A stretch of DNA of 64,000 nt from NCBI RefSeq assembly GCF_003856525.1, contig NZ_RJVQ01000008.1, forward strand, positions 62,001 through 126,000. Direction: 5' to 3'. The position numbers were made by a program, and so were the translations under genes. Origin of the DNA: Vibrio viridaestus (GTDB taxonomy: Bacteria; Pseudomonadota; Gammaproteobacteria; Enterobacterales; Vibrionaceae). Position 1 is the first letter of the stretch; the number at the start of each line of letters is the position of its first letter. The notes beneath the pieces are model-generated. The model saw nothing but the letters and a program-made list of their open reading frames with translations. It was not told the DNA's origin and did no database searches. Positions 20,811 through 32,063 of this stretch are shown here, one piece after another.

Positions 20811-20975
20811 ATGGCAGATTTAGAAAATTATCAAATGGCTGTTGATATGCTGAAATGTCACTTAGGATTGACAGAAGAACAAGCAAAGGCTCAACTTGGT
20901 ATTAAAGACGGTAAATTGAATTCTCTCACGTTACCTAAGAGCAGCCACATACCTGATAGCAAGAATCGCTCATAA
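20811..20975 (+). CDS. Small conserved-looking protein, 54 residues, unknown function
   Basis: A short ORF with a good ribosome binding site (AAGGAAACTGTT before the ATG) and its own terminator 20 nt downstream. The product begins MADLENYQMAVDMLKCHLGL and continues with TEEQAKAQLGI, which resembles a small helical domain, and ends in a polar tail. I do not recognise the family. The signal-rich context (SD, codon use like neighbours, terminator) is why I call it a gene; it lies between the divergent htpX and the convergent bioD. Confidence 0.7.
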   Translation: MADLENYQMAVDMLKCHLGLTEEQAKAQLGIKDGKLNSLTLPKSSHIPDSKNRS

Positions 20976-20995
20976 CGCTACGTTTTCTTACTACG

Positions 20996-21021
20996 AAAAA
21001 GGAGCCTGAGGCTCCTTTTTT
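20996..21021. terminator. Bidirectional terminator between the small ORF and bioD
   Basis: An 11-bp perfect stem, AAAAAGGAGCC with GGCTCCTTTTT, a 3-nt loop and a six-T run. It serves the small plus-strand gene and the convergent bioBFCD operon, whose stop is 10 nt away. Confidence 0.92.
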
Positions 21022-21030
21022 GATCACAGG

Positions 21031-21714
21031 CTATGCTTCTAAAATCGGTTTAACATCGATATATTTGCCTAACTCACTGCGCTTCGCACTGGGGACATAA
21101 GGTATTTCTCCCAGTTTTGGTACGGCTAACTCATGCTCTAACATCGTGATGATCTCATGGTAATGTTCGGTTCCCGGATTAATTCGGTTAGCAACCCATC
21201 CAATAATGTTCAGACCATCATTCAGAATAGCTTCAGCAGTAAGCTTAGCATGATTGAGACACCCTAACTTTATTCCAACCACAAGCACGACAGGTAAGTT
21301 TTCTCTCTTTACCCAAGATGACAAGTATTCATTGTCAGAAACAGGAACACGCCAACCACCAGCACCTTCAACGAGGACGATATCGGCTTGATCCTTATTT
21401 TTTGCAAGATTATCACTCAATACATCAAAGTCGATTTCAACGCCATCATGCTTAGCAGCGATATGCGGTGACGCAGGCAAAAGTAACGTATAAGGATTAA
21501 CATTAACGTAATCTGCTTCACTATTAGATGCTTTAATTAAATGTAACGCATCTGAGTTGCGTCTTCCTTCAGGAGTCTCTTCGCAGCCAGCGGCTACGGG
21601 TTTATACCCCAGCGTCTTTATTCCTTTCGCAGATAATGCTTGTAAGATGGCTTTTGATGCAACCGTCTTACCAACATCGGTATCCGTACCGGCAACAAAA
21701 AAGGCATTTATCAT
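21031..21714 (-). CDS. bioD: BioD, dethiobiotin synthetase
   Basis: ATP-dependent carboxylation and ring closure of diaminopelargonate to dethiobiotin. From the ATG at 21714 the product is 227 residues, normal length; a longer frame to 21735 is ruled out by family comparison and by the ATGA overlap with bioC. The P-loop GTDTDVGKT is at residues 9-17 and the second conserved motif [11 protein letters not shown] is near 113. Last gene of the bioBFCD operon. Confidence 0.96.
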   Translation of the reverse strand: MINAFFVAGTDTDVGKTVASKAILQALSAKGIKTLGYKPVAAGCEETPEGRRNSDALHLIKASNSEADYVNVNPYTLLLPASPHIAAKHDGVEIDFDVLSDNLAKNKDQADIVLVEGAGGWRVPVSDNEYLSSWVKRENLPVVLVVGIKLGCLNHAKLTAEAILNDGLNIIGWVANRINPGTEHYHEIITMLEHELAVPKLGEIPYVPSAKRSELGKYIDVKPILEA

Positions 21715-22505
21715 CGTCGTATTACCCCAATACACACAAGATAGGTCGCAGGTAAAAAACCTCCTGGACCAAGAAAATTCTGATATTGACTCTCTACCGA
21801 CATCAACGCATTACGTTTTGCTAGTCCACGTCTTCGTTTATGAACATGGTTTGCACCAATACCCTTTAAATCTTTCATAAGCGAAATAGCAGATTCATAC
21901 CAGACCACGATTTTCCGCAAGTCTAACTGATGGTTTTCAATCGCAGATTGCGCTAACGCAACTTTTATGGTTTTAAAACTTTTGAACGTATTGACATGTT
22001 GATGTTGGTCAACCTGAGCCCACGACCACCGTAATTCTTCTAAAGAACCATCGACTAAAGTCGTAAAGTGAACTTCACCATCCACTTTTAGAACTCGTTT
22101 GGCTTCTTTTAATGGGATTGCAATATCATCACACCACTGTAGCGCCAAACTCGAAACAACATAGTCAAATTGATTATCGCCAAGAGGAAGTGACTCTGCA
22201 TCGGCGCAAATGAACTCGGCATTTTCTACATCAATCTGCTCTCTAGCTTTAGCCAGCATTTTCTCGCTCAAGTCGACACAGACCACCTGAGCGCCTCTTG
22301 CACTTAGATTCTTGGCAAGATAACCCGTACCACACCCCAAATCTAAAATCCTGTATCCATTTAGTTGATCAGGTAATCGGCTCAATACAATGTCGCAGAC
22401 ATTCCTTTGGAATTGAGCGTGTTTATCGTAGCTTTCCGCGGCTTTGGAGAACGCATTGGCTATGCAGGCTTTAACAAGTGTAGCATTGTGATCAGTCGCG
22501 TTCAT
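21711..22505 (-). CDS. bioC: BioC, malonyl-ACP O-methyltransferase
   Basis: SAM methyltransferase that methylates malonyl-ACP to disguise it for pimeloyl chain building. It is 264 residues with motif [16 protein letters not shown] near 50-64, acidic [10 protein letters not shown], and [12 protein letters not shown] near 115, all family features. It overlaps bioF by 14 nt and bioD by 4 nt, so the operon is translationally coupled. The partner esterase BioH is not in the window. Confidence 0.95.
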   Translation of the reverse strand: MNATDHNATLVKACIANAFSKAAESYDKHAQFQRNVCDIVLSRLPDQLNGYRILDLGCGTGYLAKNLSARGAQVVCVDLSEKMLAKAREQIDVENAEFICADAESLPLGDNQFDYVVSSLALQWCDDIAIPLKEAKRVLKVDGEVHFTTLVDGSLEELRWSWAQVDQHQHVNTFKSFKTIKVALAQSAIENHQLDLRKIVVWYESAISLMKDLKGIGANHVHKRRRGLAKRNALMSVESQYQNFLGPGGFLPATYLVCIGVIRR

Positions 22506-23664
22506 AAGTCACCACATGCTCCAGAACACGACTTAGGGATGAGCAAAGAAGGTTTATATCATTTAAATCATGGCCTGCTGTTATTGTAATCCGAAGCCTG
22601 CCAGCCCCGTTGGGTACCGTAGGTGGACGAATTGCCGTTGTCCAGATACCTGAAGCTTGCATCGTTTTGGCTGCGCTGACTGTCAAACTACTGCTACCAA
22701 TGACGACGGGTTTTATCGCTGTAATGGTAGGTAAACATTCAGACTCAAAATCACTCATATGACGATGGTATTCGAGCGATAATTCTGCCAGCTTATCACG
22801 TCGCCATTGCTGAGTTTGAATCATCTTAATGGCATGAGATAATGCATAGGCTTGCGAAGGAGGCATAGCCGTTGAGTATACGTGATGACGGGCAAACTGA
22901 CTAAAATAATCAGCCATCTCCCTTGAGCAGAGAATTGCTGCACCCGATAAACCAAACGCTTTTCCAAATGTAGCGATAAGAATATCAGGTTTTATTCCGG
23001 CTCTATCAATTGAACCGCGACCATCACAGCCGAGCACTCCGATACCGTGAGCATCATCTACCGCTAATAGTCCTTTATTTTTGATAGTCTCGGTAATCTC
23101 TCTTAGTGGTGCTAAATCACCATCCATGCTAAAAACACCTTCGGTTAGAACTAGCGTAGGTTGGCTTCCACTACTCAATAAGGTAGCCAAATGTCTGGTG
23201 TCGTTATGTCGAAAGCGTTTCATTGTTGCATCGCACAGGCTACCAGCCTCGATAAGCGATGCATGGTTAAGCCTGTCTTGAATCAACAGATCATTTTTTT
23301 GCATTAGAGCGAAAATAAGTGCTTGGTTAGCACTAAAGCCCGAGTTAAACAAAACGGTGTCTTCATATCCAAGCCAGTCTGCAAGCTGAGCGCGTAAGTA
23401 ACTGTGAGCTGAACAATTACCCACAACCATTGGTGATGAACCACTGCCTGCACCATAAAGGCTCAGACCTCTTTGCCAAGCACTAACAAGCTCGCTATCG
23501 TTAGCTAAGCCAAGATAGTCATTACTTGAAAAATTTCGATAGGATTTACCATCGACATGAATATCAAGCGAGTTTCCTTTCTCAGCGTCGATTATTTTCC
23601 GTTCAAGCCCACCACTTCGGCGTTTGTCCAAAGCCGATGTTATTCGCTGTTTAAACGCTTGCAT
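22492..23664 (-). CDS. bioF: BioF, 8-amino-7-oxononanoate synthase
   Basis: PLP-dependent alpha-oxoamine synthase that joins pimeloyl-ACP and L-alanine. It is 390 residues. [12 protein letters not shown] near 44-55, [13 protein letters not shown] near 71-83, [11 protein letters not shown] near 200-210 and the Schiff-base lysine in [12 protein letters not shown] are all seen. Overlaps of 14 nt with bioB and bioC match the compact Vibrio bioBFCD order. Confidence 0.96.
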   Translation of the reverse strand: MQAFKQRITSALDKRRSGGLERKIIDAEKGNSLDIHVDGKSYRNFSSNDYLGLANDSELVSAWQRGLSLYGAGSGSSPMVVGNCSAHSYLRAQLADWLGYEDTVLFNSGFSANQALIFALMQKNDLLIQDRLNHASLIEAGSLCDATMKRFRHNDTRHLATLLSSGSQPTLVLTEGVFSMDGDLAPLREITETIKNKGLLAVDDAHGIGVLGCDGRGSIDRAGIKPDILIATFGKAFGLSGAAILCSREMADYFSQFARHHVYSTAMPPSQAYALSHAIKMIQTQQWRRDKLAELSLEYHRHMSDFESECLPTITAIKPVVIGSSSLTVSAAKTMQASGIWTTAIRPPTVPNGAGRLRITITAGHDLNDINLLCSSLSRVLEHVVTYERD

Positions 23665-24703
23665 CGTAGAAAAGATCGCCTTCTTTCGGTCTTGAAATCA
23701 CTCGTTCTGCCACGCGTTCGAGTAGTTCGTTTTCCTGAAACTCATCGGGTTTTTGCGAAGTATGCTGATGATTGATACCTAACTTTTTAAATAAGCGCAT
23801 ATCAGAATCTTCGGCAGGATTTGGCGTAGTTAGTAACTTGCAGCCATAAAATATCGAATTAGCACCAGCCATAAAGCATAATGCCTGCATTTGTTCATTC
23901 ATTTGTTCTCGTCCAGCCGATAAGCGAACTGCTGAATTGGGCATCAGAATGCGCGCAACCGCAATCAAACGAATGAAATCGAAAGGCTCTACATCATCAA
24001 CATTTTCTAATGGTGTTCCCTTTACTTTAACCAACATGTTAATGGGAACACTCTCTGGATGCGTCGGCAAATTAGCAAGTTCAACCAATAGGCCAGCCCT
24101 ATCGTCGGTATTTTCTCCCATTCCAATGATTCCGCCAGAGCAAATTTTCATCCCAGCGTCTCTAACATGAGCGAGGGTATCCAACCGGTCTTGGTAAGTT
24201 CGGGTAGTAATGATGTTTCCATAGAACTCGGGCGACGTATCAAGATTATGGTTGTAATAATCTAGACCAGCATCGGCCAGTTCGTTGGCTTGCTCGGGAG
24301 AAAGCATACCTAGCGTCATACAGGTCTCTAATCCCATCCCTTTGACTCCAGATATCATCTCCTTAAGCATAGGCATATCGCGCGCCTTTGGATTTTTCCA
24401 AGCGGCCCCCATACAAAAGCGTGTTGACCCCGCTTGTTTCGCTTTTTGGGCTGCATCAAGCACTCGCTCAACCTCCATTAACCTTTCATTTTCTACACCT
24501 GTCGAATAGCGAGCACTTTGAGGACAGTACTTACAGTCCTCAGGACAAGCGCCAGTTTTAATCGAAAGAAGCGTGCTCACCTGAACATAATTGTGAGGTT
24601 GATGATGTCGGTGTACTGACTGTGCTTCAAAAAGAAGGTCCATGAACGGCTTTTGCAGCAATTCACGGACCTCATTCACTGTCCAATTATGACGAGTTTC
24701 CAC
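23651..24703 (-). CDS. bioB: BioB, biotin synthase
   Basis: Radical-SAM enzyme that inserts sulfur into dethiobiotin. The 4Fe-4S motif Cys53-x3-Cys57-x2-Cys60 ([12 protein letters not shown]) is present, as are [11 protein letters not shown] and [10 protein letters not shown] with the Arg that ligates the 2Fe-2S cluster. It is 350 residues, normal. It is the first gene of the operon, with a BirA operator about 60-90 nt upstream. Confidence 0.97.
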   Translation of the reverse strand: METRHNWTVNEVRELLQKPFMDLLFEAQSVHRHHQPHNYVQVSTLLSIKTGACPEDCKYCPQSARYSTGVENERLMEVERVLDAAQKAKQAGSTRFCMGAAWKNPKARDMPMLKEMISGVKGMGLETCMTLGMLSPEQANELADAGLDYYNHNLDTSPEFYGNIITTRTYQDRLDTLAHVRDAGMKICSGGIIGMGENTDDRAGLLVELANLPTHPESVPINMLVKVKGTPLENVDDVEPFDFIRLIAVARILMPNSAVRLSAGREQMNEQMQALCFMAGANSIFYGCKLLTTPNPAEDSDMRLFKKLGINHQHTSQKPDEFQENELLERVAERVISRPKEGDLFYDASV

Positions 24704-24761
24704 GTGTAATCCTTGTTTGTCTTATTTTGTTTATTCACACAGTCTAAGCTTGAGCCTGACT

Positions 24762-24794
24762 TTGTCAATAATTATAAGATATCAAGGTTTACAA
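24762..24794 (-). promoter_or_regulatory. BirA operator of bioBFCD
   Basis: TTGTCAATA and GGTTTACAA are separated by 15 nt, matching the BirA consensus TTGTAAACC-N15-GGTTTACAA with one perfect and one imperfect half. A TATAAT -10 on the minus strand (24776-24771) lies inside it, so biotinyl-AMP-bound BirA would block transcription of bioB. No clear -35 is visible. Confidence 0.82.
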
Positions 24795-24814
24795 TTGACC
24801 AATTTACAATCAAT

Positions 24815-24988
24815 CTATCTCGGTGAAGACCCTCTGAATAAGCCAAGAACGAGAGAAACAACAAATAGAACGACAAATATGTAAAACAGTACTTTTGCCA
24901 TTCCCGCAGCGACACCTGCGATCCCTGAGAAACCCAATAGCGCTGAAACAATCGCTACGACAAGAAAAATTAACATCCATCTAAACAT
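24815..24988 (-). CDS. DUF1328 small membrane protein (YtjA-like)
   Basis: A 57-residue hydrophobic protein with two membrane segments (about 3-22 and 28-50) separated by GFSGIAGVAAGMAK, the hallmark of DUF1328. The ATG at 24988 is preceded by AGAGGATTTATC; the longer frame to 25033 is unlikely. Function unknown; homologues often respond to envelope stress. Its insertion between bioA and bioB, reading towards bioB, is unusual: read-through could reach the biotin operon. Confidence 0.85.
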   Translation of the reverse strand: MFRWMLIFLVVAIVSALLGFSGIAGVAAGMAKVLFYIFVVLFVVSLVLGLFRGSSPR

Positions 24989-25151
24989 GATAAATCCTCT
25001 GGTTGTGTTTTCTTTAAAGGTAGCCAATATCATGCCAAATAACTAACATCATGAATTTTAAATAAAAATAATCTCAATTTATATTAACAAACTGATTTAT
25101 CTGTATAATTTACATGCTTGTTTTGTAATTCTTTATCAATATACCTGCCTA

Positions 25152-25210
25152 TTTACTATTTGAATTCCGAGTTTATTATGTAAACCTAAAGGTTAAATAA
25201 AAGTTTACAT
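25152..25210 (+). promoter_or_regulatory. bioA promoter and BirA operator
   Basis: TTTACT (25152-25157), 16 nt and TATTAT (25174-25179) form a promoter. Overlapping its -10, ATGTAAACC (25178-25186) and AGTTTACAT (25202-25210) are spaced 15 nt, a near-symmetric BirA operator. A further TATAAT about 70 nt upstream may be a second promoter. Repression by BirA in high biotin is inferred. Confidence 0.82.
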
Positions 25211-25227
25211 GTATAGGTATTTATCTC

Positions 25228-26505
25228 ATGGACATCGAATTTGATAGGGAGCATATTTGGCATCCCTATACATCTACTATCCACCCTCTTCCGTGCTATC
25301 CGGCTAGCCATGCGGACAAAAACTATATTTACCTTGAATCAGGTGAACAGTTGATTGATGGCATGTCATCGTGGTGGGCAGCTTGCCATGGGTACAATCA
25401 TCCTGAGTTGAATACCGCAGCTTCATCACAGTTATCTAAAATGTCCCACGTTATGTTTGGTGGCCTAACCCATCGGCCAGCGATAGAAGTGGCCAAGCAT
25501 CTCATTGAACTGACGCCTGACACGCTTCAACAGGTGTTTCTTGCCGACTCTGGTTCCGTTTCGGTTGAAGTCGCGCTAAAAATGGCGCTTCAGTATTGGC
25601 ACAGTCTCAACAAGAGAAAGACAAAGTTCATCTCCCTTCGTCATGGCTATCACGGTGATACCTTTGCAGCGATGTCTGTCACTGACCCAGATAATTCAAT
25701 GCATCGATTATATAAAGGTTTCCTGCCACAGCATTTATTCGTTGACTCACCTCAAATCGGCTTTTGGGACACATGGGAACCCAATGATGTCGTTTCAATG
25801 GCCAATTGTATTCATCGGCATCATGAAGAAGTTGCTGCCGTTATTTTGGAGCCAATCGTACAAGGTGCTGGGGGAATGAGGATATACCATCCAGAATATT
25901 TAAAAGCGGTCAGAAAACTGTGTGATGAATATGGATTACTCTTAATCATTGATGAGATAGCAACAGGATTTGGTAGAACTGGTAAGCTCTTCGCCTGCGA
26001 ACACGCTGGTATTGAGCCCGATATCATGTGCGTCGGGAAAGCGTTGACTGGCGGGTATCTGACACTCGCAGCAACACTGACTACTAAGCACGTTGCCGAT
26101 ACGGTTTGTAGCGGTGAAGCTGGCTGTTTTATGCATGGTCCAACGTTTATGGGGAATCCACTTGCATGTAGCATCGCTGTAGCGAATCTCAAACTACTAC
26201 AGAGTTATGATTGGTCAAACGTCGTTAAATGTATTGAACAGACAATACAGAAAGGCCTAGAGCCACTAAAGGAGCACTCAAGAGTGAGTGCAGTTCGCTT
26301 TCTTGGTGCTATAGGTGTGGTTGAACTAACGCAGTCAGTAAATATGGCTAACATACAGCGATATTTTGTTGATCATGGTGTATGGATAAGACCTTTCGGT
26401 AAACTCATCTACATTATGCCGCCGTTTATTACACCAAGAGAAGATTTAGAGAAACTAATCGCGACAATCGGTTCTTGTCTAGAAATAGATGAACTCTTCG
26501 TATGA
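25228..26505 (+). CDS. bioA: BioA, adenosylmethionine-8-amino-7-oxononanoate aminotransferase
   Basis: PLP enzyme that uses SAM as amino donor to make 7,8-diaminopelargonate. It is 425 residues. HIWHPYTS near residue 9, MSSWWAACHGYNHP near 45-58, ADSGSVSVEVALKMA near 107-121, DEIATGFGRTGKLF near 244-257 and the cofactor lysine in CVGKALTGGY mark the family. It stands alone and divergent from bioBFCD, under its own BirA operator. Confidence 0.97.
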   Translation: MDIEFDREHIWHPYTSTIHPLPCYPASHADKNYIYLESGEQLIDGMSSWWAACHGYNHPELNTAASSQLSKMSHVMFGGLTHRPAIEVAKHLIELTPDTLQQVFLADSGSVSVEVALKMALQYWHSLNKRKTKFISLRHGYHGDTFAAMSVTDPDNSMHRLYKGFLPQHLFVDSPQIGFWDTWEPNDVVSMANCIHRHHEEVAAVILEPIVQGAGGMRIYHPEYLKAVRKLCDEYGLLLIIDEIATGFGRTGKLFACEHAGIEPDIMCVGKALTGGYLTLAATLTTKHVADTVCSGEAGCFMHGPTFMGNPLACSIAVANLKLLQSYDWSNVVKCIEQTIQKGLEPLKEHSRVSAVRFLGAIGVVELTQSVNMANIQRYFVDHGVWIRPFGKLIYIMPPFITPREDLEKLIATIGSCLEIDELFV

Positions 26506-26524
26506 GTTGATATCCATGCCCATC

Positions 26525-26549
26525 AGTGTCATAGAAAAACTATGACACT
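26525..26549. terminator. Hairpin between convergent bioA and ybiB
   Basis: A perfect 10-bp stem (AGTGTCATAG with CTATGACACT) and an AAAAA loop. It lacks a strong T run on either strand, so it may be a weak or bidirectional terminator. It lies 20 nt after the bioA stop and 11 nt from the ybiB end. Confidence 0.55.
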
Positions 26550-26560
26550 AAATTTATCGA

Positions 26561-27511
26561 TTACCTATTCTCGACATACTTATCCCAATATTGATAAGCA
26601 CGGCTCATGGCCTTTTCCCTATCACTCTCTAAAGTAAATAGTACCGAAGTCATGGTTGCAATAACGGTATTTGCCATCAACAGAAAATCGGTCGTTTCTG
26701 TTCCCAGAGGGCATGTTTTTGGTAAAGGCAGTTCAGAAAGATATTGTTCAGGCCAGTAAAGGGACTCGACCCCAGTTTCTTTGCTCAACCAAACAGTTTG
26801 GCTCACTTTGGGATTATATTCAGATTCGCCCGAGACACCTTTAAAGGAAATTACCGCGTGTGAGGTCAGTCCAATTTCATCTTCAACTTCGGCATGCAGC
26901 TGCTGAAATCCTGGGTGGAAACTGCCTCGAACGCCGACTTTCGCGCCACCTGGGTTAAGAGCTCTAACCACAGTATTGATAGGCGTACGCAATCCATAGC
27001 GTGCTTTCCAACCAATCATTCTTTCCGCTTGAGGAGCGAACGTACTCAGTTTTAAATAAGCAATGTTACTTGTATCGAGCAGAGAACCCACCTCGTTAAT
27101 ACTATGAGCTTCACTAATTTCTACGCGCTTAAGATAGTCCTCAGCATGCTCTCGGCCTTTGGCTTCGTGGAATCCATGAAGTAATATTCTATGCCCGTTA
27201 TCAGCCATAATTTTCGCAGCTAATAAGTGCCATGGCTTCCCGGCAGCTTCTCGCTTGCCTGCATAGCAAGGCCAGTCAATATCAGCACCTAAGTTAGGCA
27301 TACGTGATTGAAAGGCTTTAACAAAACCCGCCACTTCAGCTTTCGTTTCATTCTGAACACGGATAAGCATTAAAAGCATCGCCATCTGGTCATCACCCAC
27401 GTGACCATCAAGATACTCATCCATGACCTGATATGCCTGTTCGAAACTAAGAGGTTTTCTACCTCGCTCGCCTCTTCCTACCGTTCTGATACAATCCAGA
27501 ATACTACTCAT
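26561..27511 (-). CDS. ybiB: YbiB-like protein (TrpD2, anthranilate phosphoribosyltransferase fold)
   Basis: A 316-residue protein of the YbiB/TrpD2 group: the nucleoside phosphorylase / anthranilate phosphoribosyltransferase fold without that activity. In Escherichia coli YbiB is a nucleic-acid-binding protein of the LexA regulon. The helical N-terminus GRGERGRKPLSFEQAYQVMDEYLDG-type region and RTPINTVVRALNPGGAKVGV near 170-190 support the call. It starts 25 nt after cobA ends, so the two probably share a transcript. I see no LexA box. Confidence 0.82.
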   Translation of the reverse strand: MSSILDCIRTVGRGERGRKPLSFEQAYQVMDEYLDGHVGDDQMAMLLMLIRVQNETKAEVAGFVKAFQSRMPNLGADIDWPCYAGKREAAGKPWHLLAAKIMADNGHRILLHGFHEAKGREHAEDYLKRVEISEAHSINEVGSLLDTSNIAYLKLSTFAPQAERMIGWKARYGLRTPINTVVRALNPGGAKVGVRGSFHPGFQQLHAEVEDEIGLTSHAVISFKGVSGESEYNPKVSQTVWLSKETGVESLYWPEQYLSELPLPKTCPLGTETTDFLLMANTVIATMTSVLFTLESDREKAMSRAYQYWDKYVENR

Positions 27512-27536
27512 CTAATTCCCTCTAACGAAGAATACA

Positions 27537-28397
27537 CTATGCAGCCCCTATTGTAGCGACTTCTTCCAATGACGCCATCAGTTGTTCACGCAAAGTAACA
27601 ACCTCTCCCACGATGATAAGTGCAGGGCTGAGCCCGACTAGCGCTTGAGACATAGGGATCAATTGCTGCAGTTCAAAGGTATGGACTTGCTGTTCAGGGC
27701 TACAGCCTTTTCCCACAATAGCCACAGGAGTACAAACTGACAGGCCTGCGCTAAGCAAGCCGTTTTGAATACTGTCAGCACGTTCTAATCCCATGTAGAA
27801 TACAAGTGTTTGCCCACATTCGACTAAACCAGCCCAAGCGGGGAGCACACCTTCTACCACATGACCCGTAACGAACGTAACACTTCTCGATAGTTTTCGG
27901 TGGGTTAACGGTATCAGACTACTAGCTGAACACCCTAGCGCCGCTGTTATACCCGGAATGACATCGTAGGAGATATTATTTGCGGCAAGTAATAACGCCT
28001 CTTCACCACCACGTCCAAATATAAAGGGATCCCCTCCTTTTAGACGAACCACATTTTTCCCCGACAGCGCCAAGTCAACTAACAACTGAGATATTGTTTC
28101 CTGCTTCATCGACGTTTTTCCACAACGCTTTCCAACATAAATCATTTCAGCATCGGGATTACACAGATTTAGGATTTCTTTTCCTACTAGCCGGTCAAAG
28201 ACGATAACTTCCGCTTTTTCTATTAACTTGAGTGCTTTAATAGTAAGTAGTTCAGGGTCGCCTGGACCGGCGCCAACGAGATAGACAACACCTTTAACTG
28301 AAGACGACGAAAAGAAGCCTGAATCATAAGTTTGAGTCACATACATCTGCTCATGAGATATAAAGGTCTCATCATCATTGTTAGTAATACATTTCAT
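27537..28397 (-). CDS. cobA: CobA, uroporphyrinogen-III C-methyltransferase
   Basis: SAM-dependent enzyme that makes precorrin-2, the entry to siroheme and cobalamin. After an unusual extension of about 35 residues (Asp/Ser-rich), the SUMT core begins at VYLVGAGPGDPELLT. RLKGGDPFIFGRGGEE near 122-137, PGITAALGCSAS near 150 and the PVAIVGKG segment near 225 are all canonical. At 286 residues it is a stand-alone SUMT, not a CysG fusion. The true start may be the internal ATG around residue 18. Often this gene lies beside nitrite reductase genes; none is in the window. Confidence 0.93.
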   Translation of the reverse strand: MKCITNNDDETFISHEQMYVTQTYDSGFFSSSSVKGVVYLVGAGPGDPELLTIKALKLIEKAEVIVFDRLVGKEILNLCNPDAEMIYVGKRCGKTSMKQETISQLLVDLALSGKNVVRLKGGDPFIFGRGGEEALLLAANNISYDVIPGITAALGCSASSLIPLTHRKLSRSVTFVTGHVVEGVLPAWAGLVECGQTLVFYMGLERADSIQNGLLSAGLSVCTPVAIVGKGCSPEQQVHTFELQQLIPMSQALVGLSPALIIVGEVVTLREQLMASLEEVATIGAA

Positions 28398-28480
28398 ATG
28401 TACGACTCTCTGTATAACGTAATAAGCCCAAAATACCCTAAAGCCAGATATGTCGTATGAGTTAGATCAAGTGTGCCGTA

Positions 28481-28515
28481 AAAAGAAAAAGACCCAGCTA
28501 AAAAGCCAGGTCTTT
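28481..28515 (-). terminator. Candidate terminator downstream of serS
   Basis: A 7-bp outer stem (AAAGACC with GGTCTTT) encloses a partly paired interior, followed on the minus strand by TTTTTCTTTT. It lies about 180 nt past the serS stop and just upstream of cobA, ending the serS transcript before the cobA unit. The rest of 28398-28693 shows no gene. Confidence 0.7.
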
Positions 28516-28693
28516 AATGCCAACATCGGTGTTAGTATTGTTATCACTATCAGTTATCTTTAATCAGATATCATCAAGCAAAAGACATACCAGTTATAAA
28601 CCTTACCGGCTCATGGGCATGAGATATTTTCTCAGCAGAACGCTGCATTATATGAGTGCAAATTCACTAATTGAATGCAACTTCTCTTTTCTA

Positions 28694-30025
<1,332 letters not shown>

Positions 30026-30106
30026 TTAATGAGAGGGCTTTAAATAGCGAAAAGACATCGAAAGCCCATTAGAAAAATTTTATGGGACAAAGATAACGAA
30101 AACTCA

Positions 30107-31453
30107 CTATTTTTCATAGCGCTTTTGCTGGCTTTTTGTGTCTAATTCAGCCAAATAGTCTAATTTTTCGCGAATCTTGATTTCAAACCCACGCGAAGTA
30201 GGTTGATAGTATCTTGTTCCTGCCATTTCTGGAGGAAAATAAATTTCTCCGGCAGCGTAAGCACCAGGCTCATTATGGGCATACCGGTATTCTTCGCCAT
30301 ATCCCATTTCTTTCATCAATTTGGTCGGGGCGTTTCTCAAATGATGGGGTACTTCATATTCCGGGGAATTACGCGCATCATCTAACGCACTTTTCCAAGC
30401 CGTATAGACTGCGTTACTTTTAGGTGCACATGCAAGATAAACAACGGCCTGCGCAATCGCTCTCTCGCCTTCGTATGCCCCAACCCGATGAAAACAATCC
30501 CAAGCAGCGAGGGCAACCTGCATCGCTTTCGGGTCTGCATTTCCGATATCTTCTGAAGCAATCGCCAACAACCGTCTTGCAACATAGAGGGGATCACAGC
30601 CTGCCACGATCATTCTTGCCATCCAATAAAGTGCGGCATCAGGATCGGAGCCTCTGATCGACTTGTGAACGGCAGAAATTAAGTCGTACCAAATATCGCC
30701 CTTATTATCGAAGCGACTGACTTTTTCGCCAAGAACCTCAGCAAGCGCTGCGACAGTAAGTTGCTTCTCGCCCTCATTCTCGTCGGCCATATCATATAGA
30801 AGCTCGAGATAATTGAGAGCCTGGCGAGTGTCACCCTGAACGAATTCTGACAGCCGTTCTAATACTCCGTCCTCAAAGTGAGCCGGTTGCGCACCTAAGC
30901 CTCGTTCTGAATCATGCACTGCTAATTTCAGTGCCTGCATAATTTCATCGGATGATAAGCCCGTTAATTTATACACTCTTGCACGAGATAAGATCGCATT
31001 ATTGAGCTCAAAAGAAGGATTCTCAGTCGTAGCGCCAATAAAGGTGACGGTCCCATCTTCAATATGCGGGAGAAACGCGTCTTGTTGAGATTTATTAAAG
31101 CGATGAACTTCGTCAACGAATAGGATAGTTTTAAACCCTGCTAATTTATTCTCTCTCGCCTTCTCGATAGCGACGCGGATTTCTTTTACACCAGATGTTA
31201 CTGCCGATACCCGCTCCACACGGGCATTAGCGTAGTTAGCAGCAACTTCTGCTAGTGTCGTTTTACCAGTACCCGGAGGACCCCATAGAATCATGGAATG
31301 CAGCTGCCCATGCTCTATAGCTTTACGCAGTGGTTTACCCGGCGCAAGAATATGTGCCTGGCCAATATACTGCTCTAAAGTGTTTGGCCGCATGCGAGCT
31401 GCAAGTGGCCTAAAATCCTCATCACCTGAAAAATCGAGACTAAAATTATCCAA
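30107..31453 (-). CDS. rarA: RarA (MgsA), replication-associated recombination ATPase
   Basis: AAA+ ATPase that acts at stalled replication forks with SSB and RecA. In 448 residues: an N-terminal [16 protein letters not shown] segment, Walker [13 protein letters not shown] at 53-64, Walker [12 protein letters not shown] near 110, sensor 1 GATTENPSF near 136-145, and the clamp-loader-like C-terminal region ending [15 protein letters not shown]. It lies between lolA and serS, the conserved lolA-rarA-serS order of gammaproteobacteria, 16 nt after lolA. Confidence 0.96.
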   Translation of the reverse strand: MDNFSLDFSGDEDFRPLAARMRPNTLEQYIGQAHILAPGKPLRKAIEHGQLHSMILWGPPGTGKTTLAEVAANYANARVERVSAVTSGVKEIRVAIEKARENKLAGFKTILFVDEVHRFNKSQQDAFLPHIEDGTVTFIGATTENPSFELNNAILSRARVYKLTGLSSDEIMQALKLAVHDSERGLGAQPAHFEDGVLERLSEFVQGDTRQALNYLELLYDMADENEGEKQLTVAALAEVLGEKVSRFDNKGDIWYDLISAVHKSIRGSDPDAALYWMARMIVAGCDPLYVARRLLAIASEDIGNADPKAMQVALAAWDCFHRVGAYEGERAIAQAVVYLACAPKSNAVYTAWKSALDDARNSPEYEVPHHLRNAPTKLMKEMGYGEEYRYAHNEPGAYAAGEIYFPPEMAGTRYYQPTSRGFEIKIREKLDYLAELDTKSQQKRYEK

Positions 31454-31469
31454 AGTTTACTCTCTTATC

Positions 31470-32063
31470 CTATCTTTGGTCGTCCACTTCGACCCCTTTG
31501 GGTACGACGAAATGAAATAAGCTACTATCTGGTTTCTTATATGTCATGTGATTAAAGGTGAAGTGTGTTTCCTGACCATCTTGCTCGATGACGTCAAAAC
31601 CTTTCACTGTACCTTTTTTATCAATTTTAATCGTAAAGCGCCCTTGTGTTGAATCGATATTCGTTGGCGTTAAAGTAAAGCTATCGTTGTCTTGGGAAAC
31701 GAAGTAATTATCCCAATCACTTTCTTTGTTCCGTGTAAGCAAAACGAATGGTGTCTGCTCTGACGCTTTCTCCGCATCATAAATCGTAACCTGTTCCACC
31801 AGAGGCGTGTAGTACCAAAGTGTTTTGCCGTTTGATACTAATAAGTTTTCGTCTGGCTGTTTGGTTTCCCAACGAAACAGACTCGGGCGTGTAATATCTA
31901 CTTTGCCTTTCGAGTCACTGATTGGATCGCCATCAGGACTTATCACTTCCTGACTGAACTGTGCACTGAACCCATCAGTTAATGCAAGACGATGGCTCAA
32001 TTCTTCCTTTGGGCTCGCTAAAACAGAGAAACTACAAAAAAGTAATGCAACCAGTTTCTTCAT
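31470..32063 (-). CDS. lolA: LolA, periplasmic lipoprotein chaperone
   Basis: Carries outer-membrane lipoproteins from LolCDE across the periplasm to LolB. The 197-residue precursor has a Sec signal peptide (KKLVALLFCSFSVLAS) with cleavage near residue 17. The mature chain begins PKEELSHRLALTDGFSAQFSQ; RPSLFRWETKQPDENLLVSN near 60-80 and the hydrophobic cleft residues are as in the family. It is 16 nt from rarA. Confidence 0.94.
   Translation of the reverse strand: MKKLVALLFCSFSVLASPKEELSHRLALTDGFSAQFSQEVISPDGDPISDSKGKVDITRPSLFRWETKQPDENLLVSNGKTLWYYTPLVEQVTIYDAEKASEQTPFVLLTRNKESDWDNYFVSQDNDSFTLTPTNIDSTQGRFTIKIDKKGTVKGFDVIEQDGQETHFTFNHMTYKKPDSSLFHFVVPKGVEVDDQR

Noticed and set aside
25821-26192. 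Open frame of about 120 codons antisense to bioA
   Set aside because: It is the shadow of the bioA reading frame; no start signals or recognisable domain.
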